Positions 1 through 5,671 of a DNA stretch of 25,490 nt are shown here, one piece after another. A model generated the notes under the pieces. The model had not been told where the DNA came from. It saw nothing but the letters and a program-made list of their open reading frames with translations, and did no database searches. Origin of the DNA: a virus. Made by a program: the position numbers and the translations under genes. The stretch lies in IMG/VR virus record IMGVR_UViG_3300024348_000217, positions 1 to 25,490 of that record; one strand, given 5' to 3'. The number at the start of each line of letters is the position of its first letter. The first letter of the stretch is position 1.

Positions 1-184
1 CCACGGCTTCGCCGTCACTAATAGGATCATCAATCACGGAATGTGCGGGGGTAAAAGAAAAGAACTTACCCATAATAGGAACATGCTTAGTGATAGATAC
101 AAAACCATTCCACATAGAGTCTGAGAATGCCTGATATCCTTTCGGATCTCTTTTAGCATACTCTGCAAAATGTCTTGGACTCAT
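1..184 (-). CDS. Hypothetical protein, N-terminal part (runs off the left edge)
   Basis: About 61 codons are open from an ATG at 184 to the window edge, beginning MSPRHFAEYAKRDPKGYQ. I do not recognise the family. The start fits a leaderless mRNA: an extended -10 (TGTTATACT; hexamer at 191-196) ends exactly 6 nt before the ATG, and no Shine-Dalgarno sequence fits between them. The rest of the gene lies outside the window, so length and function cannot be judged. Confidence 0.6.
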   Translation of the reverse strand, partial: MSPRHFAEYAKRDPKGYQAFSDSMWNGFVSITKHVPIMGKFFSFTPAHSVIDDPISDGEAV

Positions 185-190
185 ATCATA

Positions 191-219
191 AGTATAACAT
201 GGTTTTAGGATATAAAGGT
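191..219 (-). promoter_or_regulatory. Extended -10 promoter of the leftmost gene
   Basis: On the minus strand, TGTTATACT carries the TG extension and a TATACT hexamer (191-196). The candidate -35 (ACCTTT, 214-219) is weak. Transcription should begin at or next to the ATG at 184. Confidence 0.4.
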
Positions 220-247
220 TTGGCATGAATCTGGAAAAATTTCAAAC

Positions 248-351
248 CTTCGTAATCTTTATTTGACAAAATTGAGGTTTGATGGTATAACCGATGAATG
301 GGGAAAAGAAATTGCCCTTCGTAATCTTATTCTACAAAAATTAAGGTTTGA
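248..351. repeat. Imperfect direct repeat in a 200-nt gene-free gap
   Basis: Two copies of CTTCGTAATCTTxxT followed by xACAAAAxTxAGGTTTGA lie about 67 nt apart. A partial third copy (CCTTCGTAATCAAAAA) is near 3451. The gap 185-384 holds no convincing gene; a plus-strand TTGACA-17-TATAAC promoter-like pair lies in the first copy. One plus frame reads through both copies as a leucine-rich pattern but has no start codon. Confidence 0.45.
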
Positions 352-380
352 GGTTTGACAAAGAAAAATCCTCGGCCAGC

Positions 381-399
381 AACCCTATACTTCAGGGTT
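381..399 (-). terminator. Hairpin at the end of the 385-693 gene
   Basis: The arms AACCCT and AGGGTT (6 bp) enclose a 7-nt loop that contains the stop codon. On the minus strand a GGCCGAGGATTTTTC segment follows about 10 nt later. The T-run is detached from the stem, so this is a possible rather than a canonical intrinsic terminator. Confidence 0.35.
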
Positions 400-693
400 A
401 GACTGGTTCTTCTTTGACTCTGACAAATCCATAACAGCATCAAGATTGATATCTATCAAACCATCAGCCTCATCCTCAGTTACATCAATGAGTGCTAAGA
501 ACATATCACATGTCTCAATAATATATTGCTCGCCTAGTGGGGAGAGTTCTGTGATCAAACCCTCAGCCAAATAATATGAGATTGGCAAACCAATATCGTT
601 GTATCCAAAAAAGTCAGAGAAGTTCTTGTCATCTCTGTAGTTCATCCATAGTTCAGCCATTAGTCCTGACTTATCCGCTAAATTTAACGCCAT
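385..693 (-). CDS. Hypothetical acidic phage protein
   Basis: 102 residues, acidic, with no cysteine cluster and no membrane segment. I do not recognise the family. The ATG at 693 has a strong Shine-Dalgarno (AGGAGGT) about 7 nt upstream. The start overlaps the end of the upstream gene by 10 nt, so the two are probably translated from one mRNA made from the promoter at 942-970. The C-terminus is rich in Asp, Glu and Ser. Confidence 0.7.
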   Translation of the reverse strand: MALNLADKSGLMAELWMNYRDDKNFSDFFGYNDIGLPISYYLAEGLITELSPLGEQYIIETCDMFLALIDVTEDEADGLIDINLDAVMDLSESKKNQSNPEV

Positions 694-920
694 GGTGGTT
701 TACCTCCTGTTTTCATCTCTTCCATAAGTTTATCATACTCTTCCTGTGCCGTCAAGGCAAGGACATCTAATCTGTGAAATACAATCGTGGGCAAATTCCT
801 AACTAAATAATAACCAACTCGTTCTAGGTCAATAGAAAAATCTTCAGTTAGAAGTTTTGCCAACTGCTCTGCTTTGCGTGTTTCTTTATTGCTCTGTGCT
901 TTTCTAACGCTATAAGCCAT
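684..920 (-). CDS. Hypothetical small basic phage protein
   Basis: 78 residues with a basic N-terminal helix (RKAQSNKETRKAEQLAKLL) and a mixed helical remainder; family unknown. The ATG at 920 follows an AGAGAGGAG Shine-Dalgarno. It is the first gene of a two-gene unit with the 385-693 gene, which it overlaps. A TTGCGC-17-TACAAT promoter lies about 20 nt upstream. Confidence 0.7.
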   Translation of the reverse strand: MAYSVRKAQSNKETRKAEQLAKLLTEDFSIDLERVGYYLVRNLPTIVFHRLDVLALTAQEEYDKLMEEMKTGGKPPWR

Positions 921-941
921 TGGGCAAACTCCTCTCTATTC

Positions 942-970
942 ATTGTACCAAAAAGTAAGGGGGAGCGCAA
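942..970 (-). promoter_or_regulatory. Promoter for the 684-920 / 385-693 genes
   Basis: TTGCGC (965-970), a 17-nt spacer and TACAAT (942-947) on the minus strand. The -35 lies inside one arm of a GGAGCG/CGCTCC inverted repeat (962-989). That repeat could be an operator or the remains of a terminator for the genes to the right. Confidence 0.6.
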
Positions 971-1018
971 GACTCAGAACTCACGCTCCACCCTATATGC
1001 CAAAAGGGGACCCATTCC

Positions 1019-1378
1019 CTATTGGTGCCCAGCCAAAACCTCATCAAGGTGATAAGAAATAAATTTATCAATTGGCTTAGTCAAGTCTCCAACAGTAACA
1101 GTATTGTTAATCAAGTCGACTTCCTTGTACTCATACTGTTCCTCATGATTGACTTCACCTACGTATATACCATAGCCAGTCTCACTGTCATGGTCTTCCT
1201 GCAGCGCATTGATAAGAATACGAACAAAATACGATGTGTCACCCATCCGTGGCATGGCCTTCTTTAAAGCAAGCGCTAGGTCCATAACTCCGCTGTCCCC
1301 GCCCCAGTGTGAATATAGATTAATATTCTGATTTGGGTCTTCAGTTGTTACAATAGTAAAGTTAGTACGTGCTCCCAT
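1019..1378 (-). CDS. Conserved actinophage-type hypothetical protein
   Basis: 119 residues from an ATG at 1378, one base after the upstream stop. A GAGGAA Shine-Dalgarno inside the end of the upstream gene supports this start; a longer reading frame is possible but would overlap that gene. It begins MGARTNFTIVTTEDPNQNIN and contains HWGGDSG. The overall character resembles small conserved actinophage proteins of unknown role. There is no cysteine motif and no membrane segment. Confidence 0.7.
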   Translation of the reverse strand: MGARTNFTIVTTEDPNQNINLYSHWGGDSGVMDLALALKKAMPRMGDTSYFVRILINALQEDHDSETGYGIYVGEVNHEEQYEYKEVDLINNTVTVGDLTKPIDKFISYHLDEVLAGHQ

Positions 1379-1379
1379 T

Positions 1380-1565
1380 TTATTCCTCTTCCTCTTCTTC
1401 TTCAACGGATTCTACTTCTAAAGGATACCAGTCATAGGCATATGTTTCAATGTCCCCTTCGAGTTCTAACTGTCTTACTTGATCTTCCGCTGCTAATTCA
1501 TCCGCTGCTTCAATCTCAAACTCGTAGTAGGTCTCTCGTGTGGCTGTTACGGTGTACTTAGGCAT
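1380..1565 (-). CDS. Small acidic protein with poly-Glu tail
   Basis: 61 residues beginning MPKYTVTATRETYYEFEIEA and ending in a run of seven Glu. The N-terminal half looks like a beta-rich domain of the type 'Y-V-x-A-x-x-x-x-Y-E-F-E-V-E-A-x-D-x-x-x-A'. A similar pattern occurs near the end of the 5022-5438 product, so both may carry the same small fold. The start overlaps the upstream zinc-ribbon gene by 8 nt. Function unknown. Confidence 0.65.
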   Translation of the reverse strand: MPKYTVTATRETYYEFEIEAADELAAEDQVRQLELEGDIETYAYDWYPLEVESVEEEEEEE

Positions 1566-1689
1566 TGTCTACTTCCTTTCCACAGTCAGGGCAGACTGTT
1601 GGTATTGTTAGGGATTTGTGTCCACACTCCTCGCAAGTGTAAACAGTAATTACATCATCGTTTTTCCAACTATCACTTAGTTCAGGCAT
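1558..1689 (-). CDS. 43-residue zinc-ribbon microprotein
   Basis: A short ORF overlaps both neighbours by 8 nt (1558-1565 and 1682-1689), as the other genes of this operon do. It encodes MPELSDSWKN followed by two cysteine pairs, TCEECGHKS and CPDCGKE. CxxC-x14-CxxC is a classic rubredoxin-like zinc ribbon. Such ribbons often bind nucleic acid or protein partners, but nothing here shows the target. Confidence 0.65.
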   Translation of the reverse strand: MPELSDSWKNDDVITVYTCEECGHKSLTIPTVCPDCGKEVDNA

Positions 1690-2134
1690 TTTGGGTTTCC
1701 AGTCCTACTAGGGTCATTTCTTCAAGTGTAGCACATTCTGGACATTTTTCCAAATCGTGCTCTTGGAAAGAATCTCTAATAATATTATCAGGGTCTTCCA
1801 TCTCCGTGCTGCAGTTCTCACAGTAATACCAGTTATGGCTTACTTGAATCTGTATGGTTGTATCAGGTGGGCAAGGCACTTCTGTAATGAAGTATCCTAA
1901 TCTATTTACAAATCCCCAGCCACTCCAGATATAAGAGCCACCATCGTCGCCATCCCCATACATCCAGATGTTTGCGGGGGATTGAGACTTAACAAACTCT
2001 ACCTCATCACCATAGGTTTCAAACATAATGCCACCATCACCATTGTCGAATGAGGCATTAATGTCTATATGATTAACGATTGGCTTGTAGGTATCACACC
2101 ACTCATCAAAGTCCATTTCGATAAAGTTACTCAC
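1682..2134 (-). CDS. Hypothetical protein with C-terminal zinc-ribbon-like cysteines
   Basis: 150 residues. The start is GTG at 2134, preceded by AAGGAG at 7-8 nt; an ATG seven codons in is the alternative. The N-terminal two thirds are acidic, glycine- and aromatic-rich (MYGDGDDGGSYIWSGWG). The C-terminal third has YYCENCS about 25 residues before KCPECA, a CxxC...CxxC pair. Family not recognised. It overlaps the next gene downstream and the one upstream by 8 nt each. Confidence 0.65.
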   Translation of the reverse strand: MSNFIEMDFDEWCDTYKPIVNHIDINASFDNGDGGIMFETYGDEVEFVKSQSPANIWMYGDGDDGGSYIWSGWGFVNRLGYFITEVPCPPDTTIQIQVSHNWYYCENCSTEMEDPDNIIRDSFQEHDLEKCPECATLEEMTLVGLETQNA

Positions 2135-2417
2135 CTAGAATCTCCTTGCGGTTCTTGATATCTTCCTTGGCAAAAGCAATAGCATATGTTAAAGCATATA
2201 CATGAGAGAGGGCGTCTAGATAACCAGTAGCCTCTGTGCGTTCCATAGATTCCATAGCGTCTGAATAGTCATTCTCTTCCTCAACCTCAATACAGGCATT
2301 GAGAATCTGCTCAGCCTCATACATAAGGGTCTTTAGATGTCCGTGCAGGATGTCTGCTCCGTCCATACCCATTTCTACTTGTTTCATTAGGTATGGGTCT
2401 AATGTCATACTATTCAC
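2127..2417 (-). CDS. Hypothetical helical protein
   Basis: 96 residues, predicted mostly alpha-helical and acidic. Two starts are possible. GTG at 2417 has GGAGG at 6 nt and overlaps the upstream gene by 8 nt. ATG at 2408 has AGGTG at a similar distance. The GTG is preferred because of the overlap style used throughout this operon. No known domain is visible. Confidence 0.6.
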   Translation of the reverse strand: MNSMTLDPYLMKQVEMGMDGADILHGHLKTLMYEAEQILNACIEVEEENDYSDAMESMERTEATGYLDALSHVYALTYAIAFAKEDIKNRKEILGE

Positions 2418-2562
2418 CTGCTACCTCCAAATAGTGCTTAGACACATGAATGGCTCCTTCTAGGTAAGGAACAATGCTATCAGCACCGTCCTCATTCTCC
2501 AAATCCTGTTCAAGGGATATGGCATGCAGTCGTATATATTCTTTGAATGTATTTAGGTCCAT
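2410..2562 (-). CDS. 50-residue hypothetical protein, leaderless
   Basis: The short ORF MDLNTFKEYIRLHAISLEQD... ends in an 8-nt overlap with the next gene. The ATG lies exactly 6 nt after a TACAAT -10 that is paired with TTGATA at 17 nt. Translation should therefore start at the 5' end of the mRNA. It is the first gene of the operon 2562-1019. It is helical and acidic with no known domain. Confidence 0.65.
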   Translation of the reverse strand: MDLNTFKEYIRLHAISLEQDLENEDGADSIVPYLEGAIHVSKHYLEVAGE

Positions 2563-2568
2563 GTATTA

Positions 2569-2597
2569 ATTGTAGCCTTTCTAGGTTTAAATATCAA
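2569..2597 (-). promoter_or_regulatory. Promoter of the 2562-1019 operon (leaderless)
   Basis: TTGATA (2592-2597), a 17-nt spacer and TACAAT (2569-2574) on the minus strand, then TAATAC and the ATG. The promoter at 3421-3449 has the same 6-nt TAATAC before its ATG. A perfect TGTGA-N6-TCACA palindrome lies just upstream. Confidence 0.7.
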
Positions 2598-2607
2598 GTT
2601 CTGAGGG

Positions 2608-2623
2608 TGTGAGTTACATCACA
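2608..2623. promoter_or_regulatory. GlxR/CRP-like palindrome
   Basis: TGTGAGTTACATCACA matches TGTGANNTANNTCACA at every fixed position. It ends one base before the stop codon of the 2624-2899 gene and 11 nt upstream of the -35 at 2592-2597, so it could act as an activator site. Confidence 0.6.
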
Positions 2624-2899
2624 TCAGATCTGTGAGCAACCACAGTTACAACAGTAATTACATACAGTAAGGTAGTGGTCGCAGTGCTCTGACTCTCTAT
2701 CTAATGTTTCATTACAACGAGAACATAGGAATGTATCAGATTGTGAGATCTCTTCACAGTTAATATAGTTCATCATTCTGCCACATGGGCACTTCATCTC
2801 AACTACCCCATTGGGGAAGCCAAAGCCATCCCTGACGGTAAACTCAAGTAGAGCATCACACTCATCAGGATCACAGGTAAATGTATACTTAGTCCACAT
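2624..2899 (-). CDS. Cysteine-rich multi-zinc-site protein
   Basis: 91 residues with 13 cysteines, in order: TCDPDEC, KCPCG, NC, LCSRC, HC, VCNYCCNCGC. CxxC pairs and nearby His suggest at least two structural zinc sites. Aromatic and hydrophobic residues between the pairs fit zinc ribbons rather than a ferredoxin. It is the last gene of the operon from the promoter at 3421-3449. The role is unknown; nucleic-acid or protein binding is the usual use of such modules. Confidence 0.65.
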   Translation of the reverse strand: MWTKYTFTCDPDECDALLEFTVRDGFGFPNGVVEMKCPCGRMMNYINCEEISQSDTFLCSRCNETLDRESEHCDHYLTVCNYCCNCGCSQI

Positions 2900-2900
2900 A

Positions 2901-3107
2901 TTAGTCCTCTATGTATTCTACTGATACTTGGTGGATTACTTCATCATACTTAACAAGGGTATCAATGTCCTCAACAAAACGAGCAATAAGATAATCAACC
3001 TTATCCTCAGTGCTCATATCAGGTGGACCATAGAGTTCAAACCCTATATCATTAGACATTGCTTCATCAATATCTACAATCTGTTCAATAGCAATCTTAA
3101 CTTTCAT
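2901..3107 (-). CDS. Hypothetical acidic protein
   Basis: 68 residues beginning MKVKIAIEQIVDIDEAMSND, acidic, probably alpha/beta. The start codon shares one base with the upstream stop (TAATG), which implies translational coupling. It ends 1 nt before the start of the cysteine-rich gene. No known domain is recognised. Confidence 0.65.
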   Translation of the reverse strand: MKVKIAIEQIVDIDEAMSNDIGFELYGPPDMSTEDKVDYLIARFVEDIDTLVKYDEVIHQVSVEYIED

Positions 3108-3256
3108 TAGTCAAAGTACCCTTCTGCCCATAGTCCTTGTAAGAAACTAGATACTTCATCTAGACCTTTGGCAATACCTGAATTGCTTAATTGTTTAGAA
3201 GCAATATTTACACTAGCAATCATCATATTTAAATCAGATAGTTCATAGCCTAGCAT
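3107..3256 (-). CDS. 49-residue hypothetical protein
   Basis: The short ORF MLGYELSDLNMMIASVNIAS... ending LWAEGYFD is coupled to both neighbours by TAATG junctions. The sequence looks like one long helix followed by a short aromatic tail. Its reality rests on the unbroken coupling chain 3414-2901; the function is unknown. Confidence 0.55.
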   Translation of the reverse strand: MLGYELSDLNMMIASVNIASKQLSNSGIAKGLDEVSSFLQGLWAEGYFD

Positions 3257-3414
3257 TATTCTCCCCAATACTTTATAATTAGTTCAAGGGCGCAACAGAT
3301 GTTGCAATCGCAGTCTCCACCATTCATGTTATCCATGAAGTCAAGGTGTGAGTAGTTATCTTCATATATTTGTTCTACCAGTTTGGCTACCGTTTTATTA
3401 TTTGTTTGGGTCAT
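3256..3414 (-). CDS. 52-residue protein with CDCNICC motif, leaderless
   Basis: MTQTNNKTVAKLVEQIYEDN is followed by GGDCDCNICCALELIIKYWGE. The tight Cys cluster (CxCxxCC) suggests metal binding. The ATG at 3414 lies exactly 6 nt after the -10 hexamer GACAAT, so the mRNA is probably leaderless. It is the first gene of the 3414-2624 operon and is coupled to the next gene through TAATG. Confidence 0.6.
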   Translation of the reverse strand: MTQTNNKTVAKLVEQIYEDNYSHLDFMDNMNGGDCDCNICCALELIIKYWGE

Positions 3415-3420
3415 GTATTA

Positions 3421-3449
3421 ATTGTCGCATGGTTTGGGGAAAATGTCAA
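3421..3449 (-). promoter_or_regulatory. Promoter of the 3414-2624 operon
   Basis: Consensus TTGACA (3444-3449), a 17-nt spacer and GACAAT (3421-3426) on the minus strand, followed by TAATAC and the ATG. The GlxR-like palindrome at 3482-3497 lies upstream. Confidence 0.7.
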
Positions 3450-3481
3450 GCCTTCGTAATCAAAAAATATAGGAAATGTCA

Positions 3482-3497
3482 TGTGATATACATCACT
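3482..3497. promoter_or_regulatory. GlxR/CRP-like palindrome
   Basis: TGTGATATACATCACT matches TGTGANNTANNTCACA at all but the last base. It lies 33 nt upstream of the -35 of the leaderless operon promoter at 3421-3449. Confidence 0.5.
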
Positions 3498-3513
3498 AGT
3501 CCCGAGCCAAATT

Positions 3514-3552
3514 TTTATGCATTGTGCTACATATTTATACATTGTGCTACAT
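3514..3552. repeat. 20-bp tandem duplication next to tRNA-Asp
   Basis: TTTATGCATTGTGCTACAT (3514-3532) and TTTATACATTGTGCTACAT (3534-3552) differ at one base. They lie directly 3' of the tRNA on its own strand, so they would be in the tRNA precursor trailer. They form no obvious hairpin. Confidence 0.7.
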
Positions 3553-3555
3553 TTG

Positions 3556-3629
3556 CGATCTGTACGGGACTTGAACCCGTGATCTCTACCGTGACAGGGT
3601 AGCGAATTAACCAACTATTCTAACAGACC
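3556..3629 (-). tRNA. tRNA-Asp (anticodon GTC)
   Basis: A full cloverleaf can be drawn. Acceptor GGTCTGT pairs with ACAGATC (one G-T). The D stem is GAAT/ATTC, the anticodon stem CTACC/GGTAG with loop CTGTCAC (anticodon GTC), and the T arm ACGGG-TTCAAGT-CCCGT. The discriminator base is G, as expected for tRNA-Asp. CCA is not encoded. It lies downstream of the DUF932 gene on the same strand, separated by a repeated hairpin element, so it is probably cut from that transcript. It may compensate codon use in the AT-rich phage genome. Confidence 0.93.
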
Positions 3630-3634
3630 ATGTG

Positions 3635-3658
3635 GAGCAGTTTTAATTCATGCTCAGG
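3635..3658. repeat. Repeated hairpin element, copy 1
   Basis: GAGCA and TGCTC (5 bp) flank the loop GTTTTAATTCA, followed by AGG and an AT run. Similar elements with compensating stem changes are at 4979-4999, 5512-5532 and 9352-9372. Here it lies between the DUF932 stop codon and the tRNA, so it may terminate or process that transcript. Confidence 0.6.
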
Positions 3659-3666
3659 AAATTTTA

Positions 3667-4689
3667 TTATGCGAGAGACATTACATTCTGCACAACTTTT
3701 AGCAAACGATTTTTTTCTGCGTTAATTGCAGGGTCAAAACCAGATGCAGATGCAAGGATAGATTCGTTATTACCACCACGAGCAGAACGATACCAGTCAA
3801 GGCGCTCAGTAAGTGCATTAAACGCACCCCACGCATTACCCGCAATCATTCCGTTAAATTCACCTGTGTAGATGTCGTTAATGGTATCAACTTTATTTTC
3901 CCATTTCTTGAATGCACCCTTAGCGTCCTTTTCAGGCTTAGCGTATGCAGCAAGAATGATGTCGTTAAATTGCTTAGCAGAAACTTCCTTCTCAATCATA
4001 GCCTTAGCCATTTTATCAAATTCGTCCATGTAAGAATTAGCAAGACCTAAAGTTTCACGAGCAATCTGTACCTTGCCGTTAGCAGTTTGTGTGTGGCGAA
4101 TCTTGAAAGATTGCTTGATGCCCTTATTCTTCTTACGACCTACGCCACCAAGAGCAAGGTTAAGAGTATTAGCGCACACAACACGAACAGGTGTAATGCT
4201 TGCTTGAATTGCGATTGAGCCATCGTGTGATGTGTTGATGAGCAAATAAGTTTTTACCTTATCTGCAACACCGCTAGGGTCAAGAACTGTTTCACGTTCA
4301 AGAGCAAGAGCGCCAAATACTACACGCCCACCCTTGATTGAACCAGCAGTCTCCCAACGACCACCACCATCTAGAATGTTATCACCAAATGAAAATAAAT
4401 CTTCATTCTGTAATACATGGTAACGTTCGCCAACGACACCTAAAATGTCTGTTTGTGTTTTGTCTGTGGGATTGGTACGCAAAACATATTGGTATGCCTT
4501 GTCGCTTGTTAGGTGTGAGGGGGTTTCCAAATCTTCAAGACGAACATTCCAACCATTTAGATTTGCTGCTTCTAGCATTTCTACTGTTGTTTTTTCTTCT
4601 GTGAAGACAGTACCCAATCCATGCCATGCAGGCTCACGGAAAGATGCAAAAGATGCAACTCCGTTTTGTGTTTCTAGGTCATGTGCCAT
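3667..4689 (-). CDS. DUF932-family phage/plasmid-like protein
   Basis: 340 residues from the ATG at 4689 (MAHDLETQNGVASFASFREP), which has GAAGGA at about 6 nt. A longer frame extends upstream through the promoter and is not believed. Diagnostic features of the family (DUF932, 'phage/plasmid-like protein') are the early PAWHGLGT, then FGDNILDGGGRWETAGSIKGG, and later RVVCANTLNLAL. The family is common in actinophages and plasmids. Its biochemical role is not settled; a DNA-transaction role is often assumed. It is transcribed from the promoter at 4721-4749 and followed by tRNA-Asp. Confidence 0.9.
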   Translation of the reverse strand: MAHDLETQNGVASFASFREPAWHGLGTVFTEEKTTVEMLEAANLNGWNVRLEDLETPSHLTSDKAYQYVLRTNPTDKTQTDILGVVGERYHVLQNEDLFSFGDNILDGGGRWETAGSIKGGRVVFGALALERETVLDPSGVADKVKTYLLINTSHDGSIAIQASITPVRVVCANTLNLALGGVGRKKNKGIKQSFKIRHTQTANGKVQIARETLGLANSYMDEFDKMAKAMIEKEVSAKQFNDIILAAYAKPEKDAKGAFKKWENKVDTINDIYTGEFNGMIAGNAWGAFNALTERLDWYRSARGGNNESILASASGFDPAINAEKNRLLKVVQNVMSLA

Positions 4690-4720
4690 GAGTTTCCTTC
4701 TTTCTGTTGTTGTTATTTTA

Positions 4721-4749
4721 AGTATAACAGGGTGGGCTGACATATGCAA
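4721..4749 (-). promoter_or_regulatory. Promoter of the DUF932 gene, with ATGTCAG box
   Basis: TTGCAT (4744-4749), a 17-nt spacer and extended -10 TGTTATACT (hexamer 4721-4726) on the minus strand. The spacer starts with ATGTCAG (4737-4743), directly next to the -35. Four other promoter-like sites in this window share that box. Confidence 0.65.
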
Positions 4750-4774
4750 ATCCAAATAGTTAAACATGGGATAA

Positions 4775-4857
4775 TTCGGACATTTCATAAACGTGTCGTA
4801 AATCACACGGCGTGTCGCTTGACAAGATCAAGAAAATGGGGCCGAGGAAATTTTCGA
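4775..4857. promoter_or_regulatory. Cluster of repeated control motifs
   Basis: This part of the 333-nt gap 4690-5021 holds TTCGGACATT (a relative of the CAAAACGGACATT box), GGCGTGTCG (4809-4817) followed by TTGACA, and GGGGCCGAGGAAATTTT. All three recur in the other operon gaps. No gene is visible on either strand. Confidence 0.5.
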
Positions 4858-4970
4858 GTGATGATGTGCCCTGTTGCTTATAGATACACCTTCTGTGTAA
4901 CTCCAGGTATTCTTATTCTTACGAGATAAGCACCCACTTACTCTAACACATCACCACTCTAATAAGTGGG
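4858..4970. other. Possible structured RNA region with nested and crossing stems
   Basis: Inverted repeats pack densely. TGCTTAT (4875-4881) pairs with ATAAGCA (4926-4932). TACAC/GTGTA (4885-4899) forms a 5-nt-loop hairpin inside it. CCCACTTA (4933-4940) pairs with TAAGTGGG (4963-4970). GTGATGATGTG (4858-4868) can pair with CACATCAC (4947-4954), which lies in the loop of the last hairpin, giving a pseudoknot. It is too short and lacks a T arm for a tRNA. The strand is undecided. Confidence 0.35.
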
Positions 4971-4978
4971 AATAATAA

Positions 4979-4999
4979 AAGCAGTTTTAAAACATGCTT
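4979..4999. repeat. Repeated hairpin element, copy 2 (likely terminator)
   Basis: AAGCA and TGCTT flank GTTTTAAAACA. The stem differs from copies 1 and 4 by a G-C to A-T change on both sides. On the minus strand it follows the stop of the 5022-5438 gene by about 22 nt and is followed by TTTATTATT, so it could end that transcript. On the plus strand AGGTTTTATT follows. Confidence 0.6.
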
Positions 5000-5021
5000 A
5001 GGTTTTATTAGTAGCCCCCTA

Positions 5022-5438
5022 CTAAATATCTACCCTGTCGACTGAGGATGACAAGTAACTAATTGATTCGTCATTGTATGAGACCGTGTCAAAATCAATA
5101 TCATAGATTGCATTTTGTGCTGCTTCTTCATTACGTGCATTGACCGTAACTGAATACATTACTGTAACTTCAACTTCGAATTCTTTTGTTAATTCAAAGC
5201 CCATAATTTCAGCAATTTCTTCTGCCTGCGATTCTGTAATAGAACCGTCTTCAACTGCTTCCAAGGTCCACTCTTGCATTCCTTCAACCATACGGTTACG
5301 GTCCGCTGAATCTGCATATGAGCGCTGAGTTACTTTCTGAATGTGCTCTTCAAGTTCTGTAACCCGCAACGTTGCCTTGGTTAGTGAATCACGAAGAAAC
5401 TCTTCTGTTGCATTTACTACTACTGTTGTTTGGTCCAT
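5022..5438 (-). CDS. Conserved hypothetical actinophage-type protein
   Basis: 138 residues. The N-terminal half is a long charged helix with heptad character (SLTKATLRVTELEEHIQKV). The C-terminal half is a small beta-rich module (EVEVTVMYSVTVNARNEEAA) that recalls the 1380-1565 product. The ATG at 5438 is preceded by AGAGG. It is a single-gene transcript from a near-consensus promoter at 5469-5498. Function unknown. Confidence 0.75.
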   Translation of the reverse strand: MDQTTVVVNATEEFLRDSLTKATLRVTELEEHIQKVTQRSYADSADRNRMVEGMQEWTLEAVEDGSITESQAEEIAEIMGFELTKEFEVEVTVMYSVTVNARNEEAAQNAIYDIDFDTVSYNDESISYLSSSVDRVDI

Positions 5439-5468
5439 GGGGGCCTCTTTCTTTTGTTGGTTATATTA

Positions 5469-5498
5469 ATTGTACTCGTGGCCACTGACAATTGTCAA
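5469..5498 (-). promoter_or_regulatory. Promoter of the 5022-5438 gene
   Basis: TTGACA (5493-5498), an 18-nt spacer and TACAAT (5469-5474) on the minus strand. The spacer begins ATTGTCAG, a one-base-longer form of the ATGTCAG box. The palindrome TTGACAATTGTCA overlaps the -35 and could be an operator. Confidence 0.7.
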
Positions 5499-5511
5499 GG
5501 ACCCTTGCGGG

Positions 5512-5532
5512 GGGCAGTTTTGGATCATACCC
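5512..5532. repeat. Repeated hairpin element, copy 3 (degenerate)
   Basis: GGGCA...TACCC around GTTTTGGATCA. The stem keeps four of five pairs through matched G-C changes. It lies in the 5439-5671 gap, upstream of the promoter at 5469-5498. Confidence 0.45.
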
Positions 5533-5596
5533 AGGATGTGCACTTCTTGCAGGCCGTGCAACCTGTTTCGCAATTTAAGTATATGCGAGATACGCT
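5525..5596 (-). pseudogene. Cys-cluster remnant, possible gene fragment
   Basis: An open stretch on the minus strand ends NCETGCTACKKCTSWV and a stop. The CxxxCxxCxxC pattern looks like the zinc-binding end of a small phage protein. No ATG, GTG or TTG precedes it within the open frame. It may be a decayed gene tail, and chance cannot be excluded. The rest of the 5439-5671 gap shows no gene. Confidence 0.25.
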
Positions 5597-5640
5597 CTAT
5601 AGTATTTCTATGATCGCCCTAATCAGCCTGGCGAAAGTTA

Positions 5641-5662
5641 GGTGGGGCTTTTACACCCCACC
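5641..5662 (-). terminator. GC-rich hairpin after the 5672-6094 gene
   Basis: GGTGGGG and CCCCACC form a 7-bp stem with an 8-nt loop. It starts about 10 nt after the stop codon of the minus-strand gene. No clear T-run follows, so termination may be partial or factor-dependent. Confidence 0.5.
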
Positions 5663-5671
5663 CAATTTCAT

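Noticed and set aside
205-351. Plus-strand leucine-rich-repeat-like frame (two NLRNL/LRNLI-like units)
   Set aside because: There is no start codon, a stop lies just upstream, and the pattern is explained by the DNA direct repeat.
4239-4251. Another MSL...SK-like mini-ORF (ATGAGCAAATAAG)
   Set aside because: It is inside the DUF932 coding region on the opposite strand, lacks the CTN codon and has no promoter nearby.
4690-4806. N-terminal extension of the DUF932 protein
   Set aside because: It would translate through the promoter; the family start MAHDL with a good RBS is at 4689.
4875-4935. tRNA-like element: TGCTTAT ... ATAAGCA followed by CCCA
   Set aside because: A 7-bp acceptor-like stem and a CCA-like end are present, but the interior is only 44 nt and has no T arm or anticodon arm.
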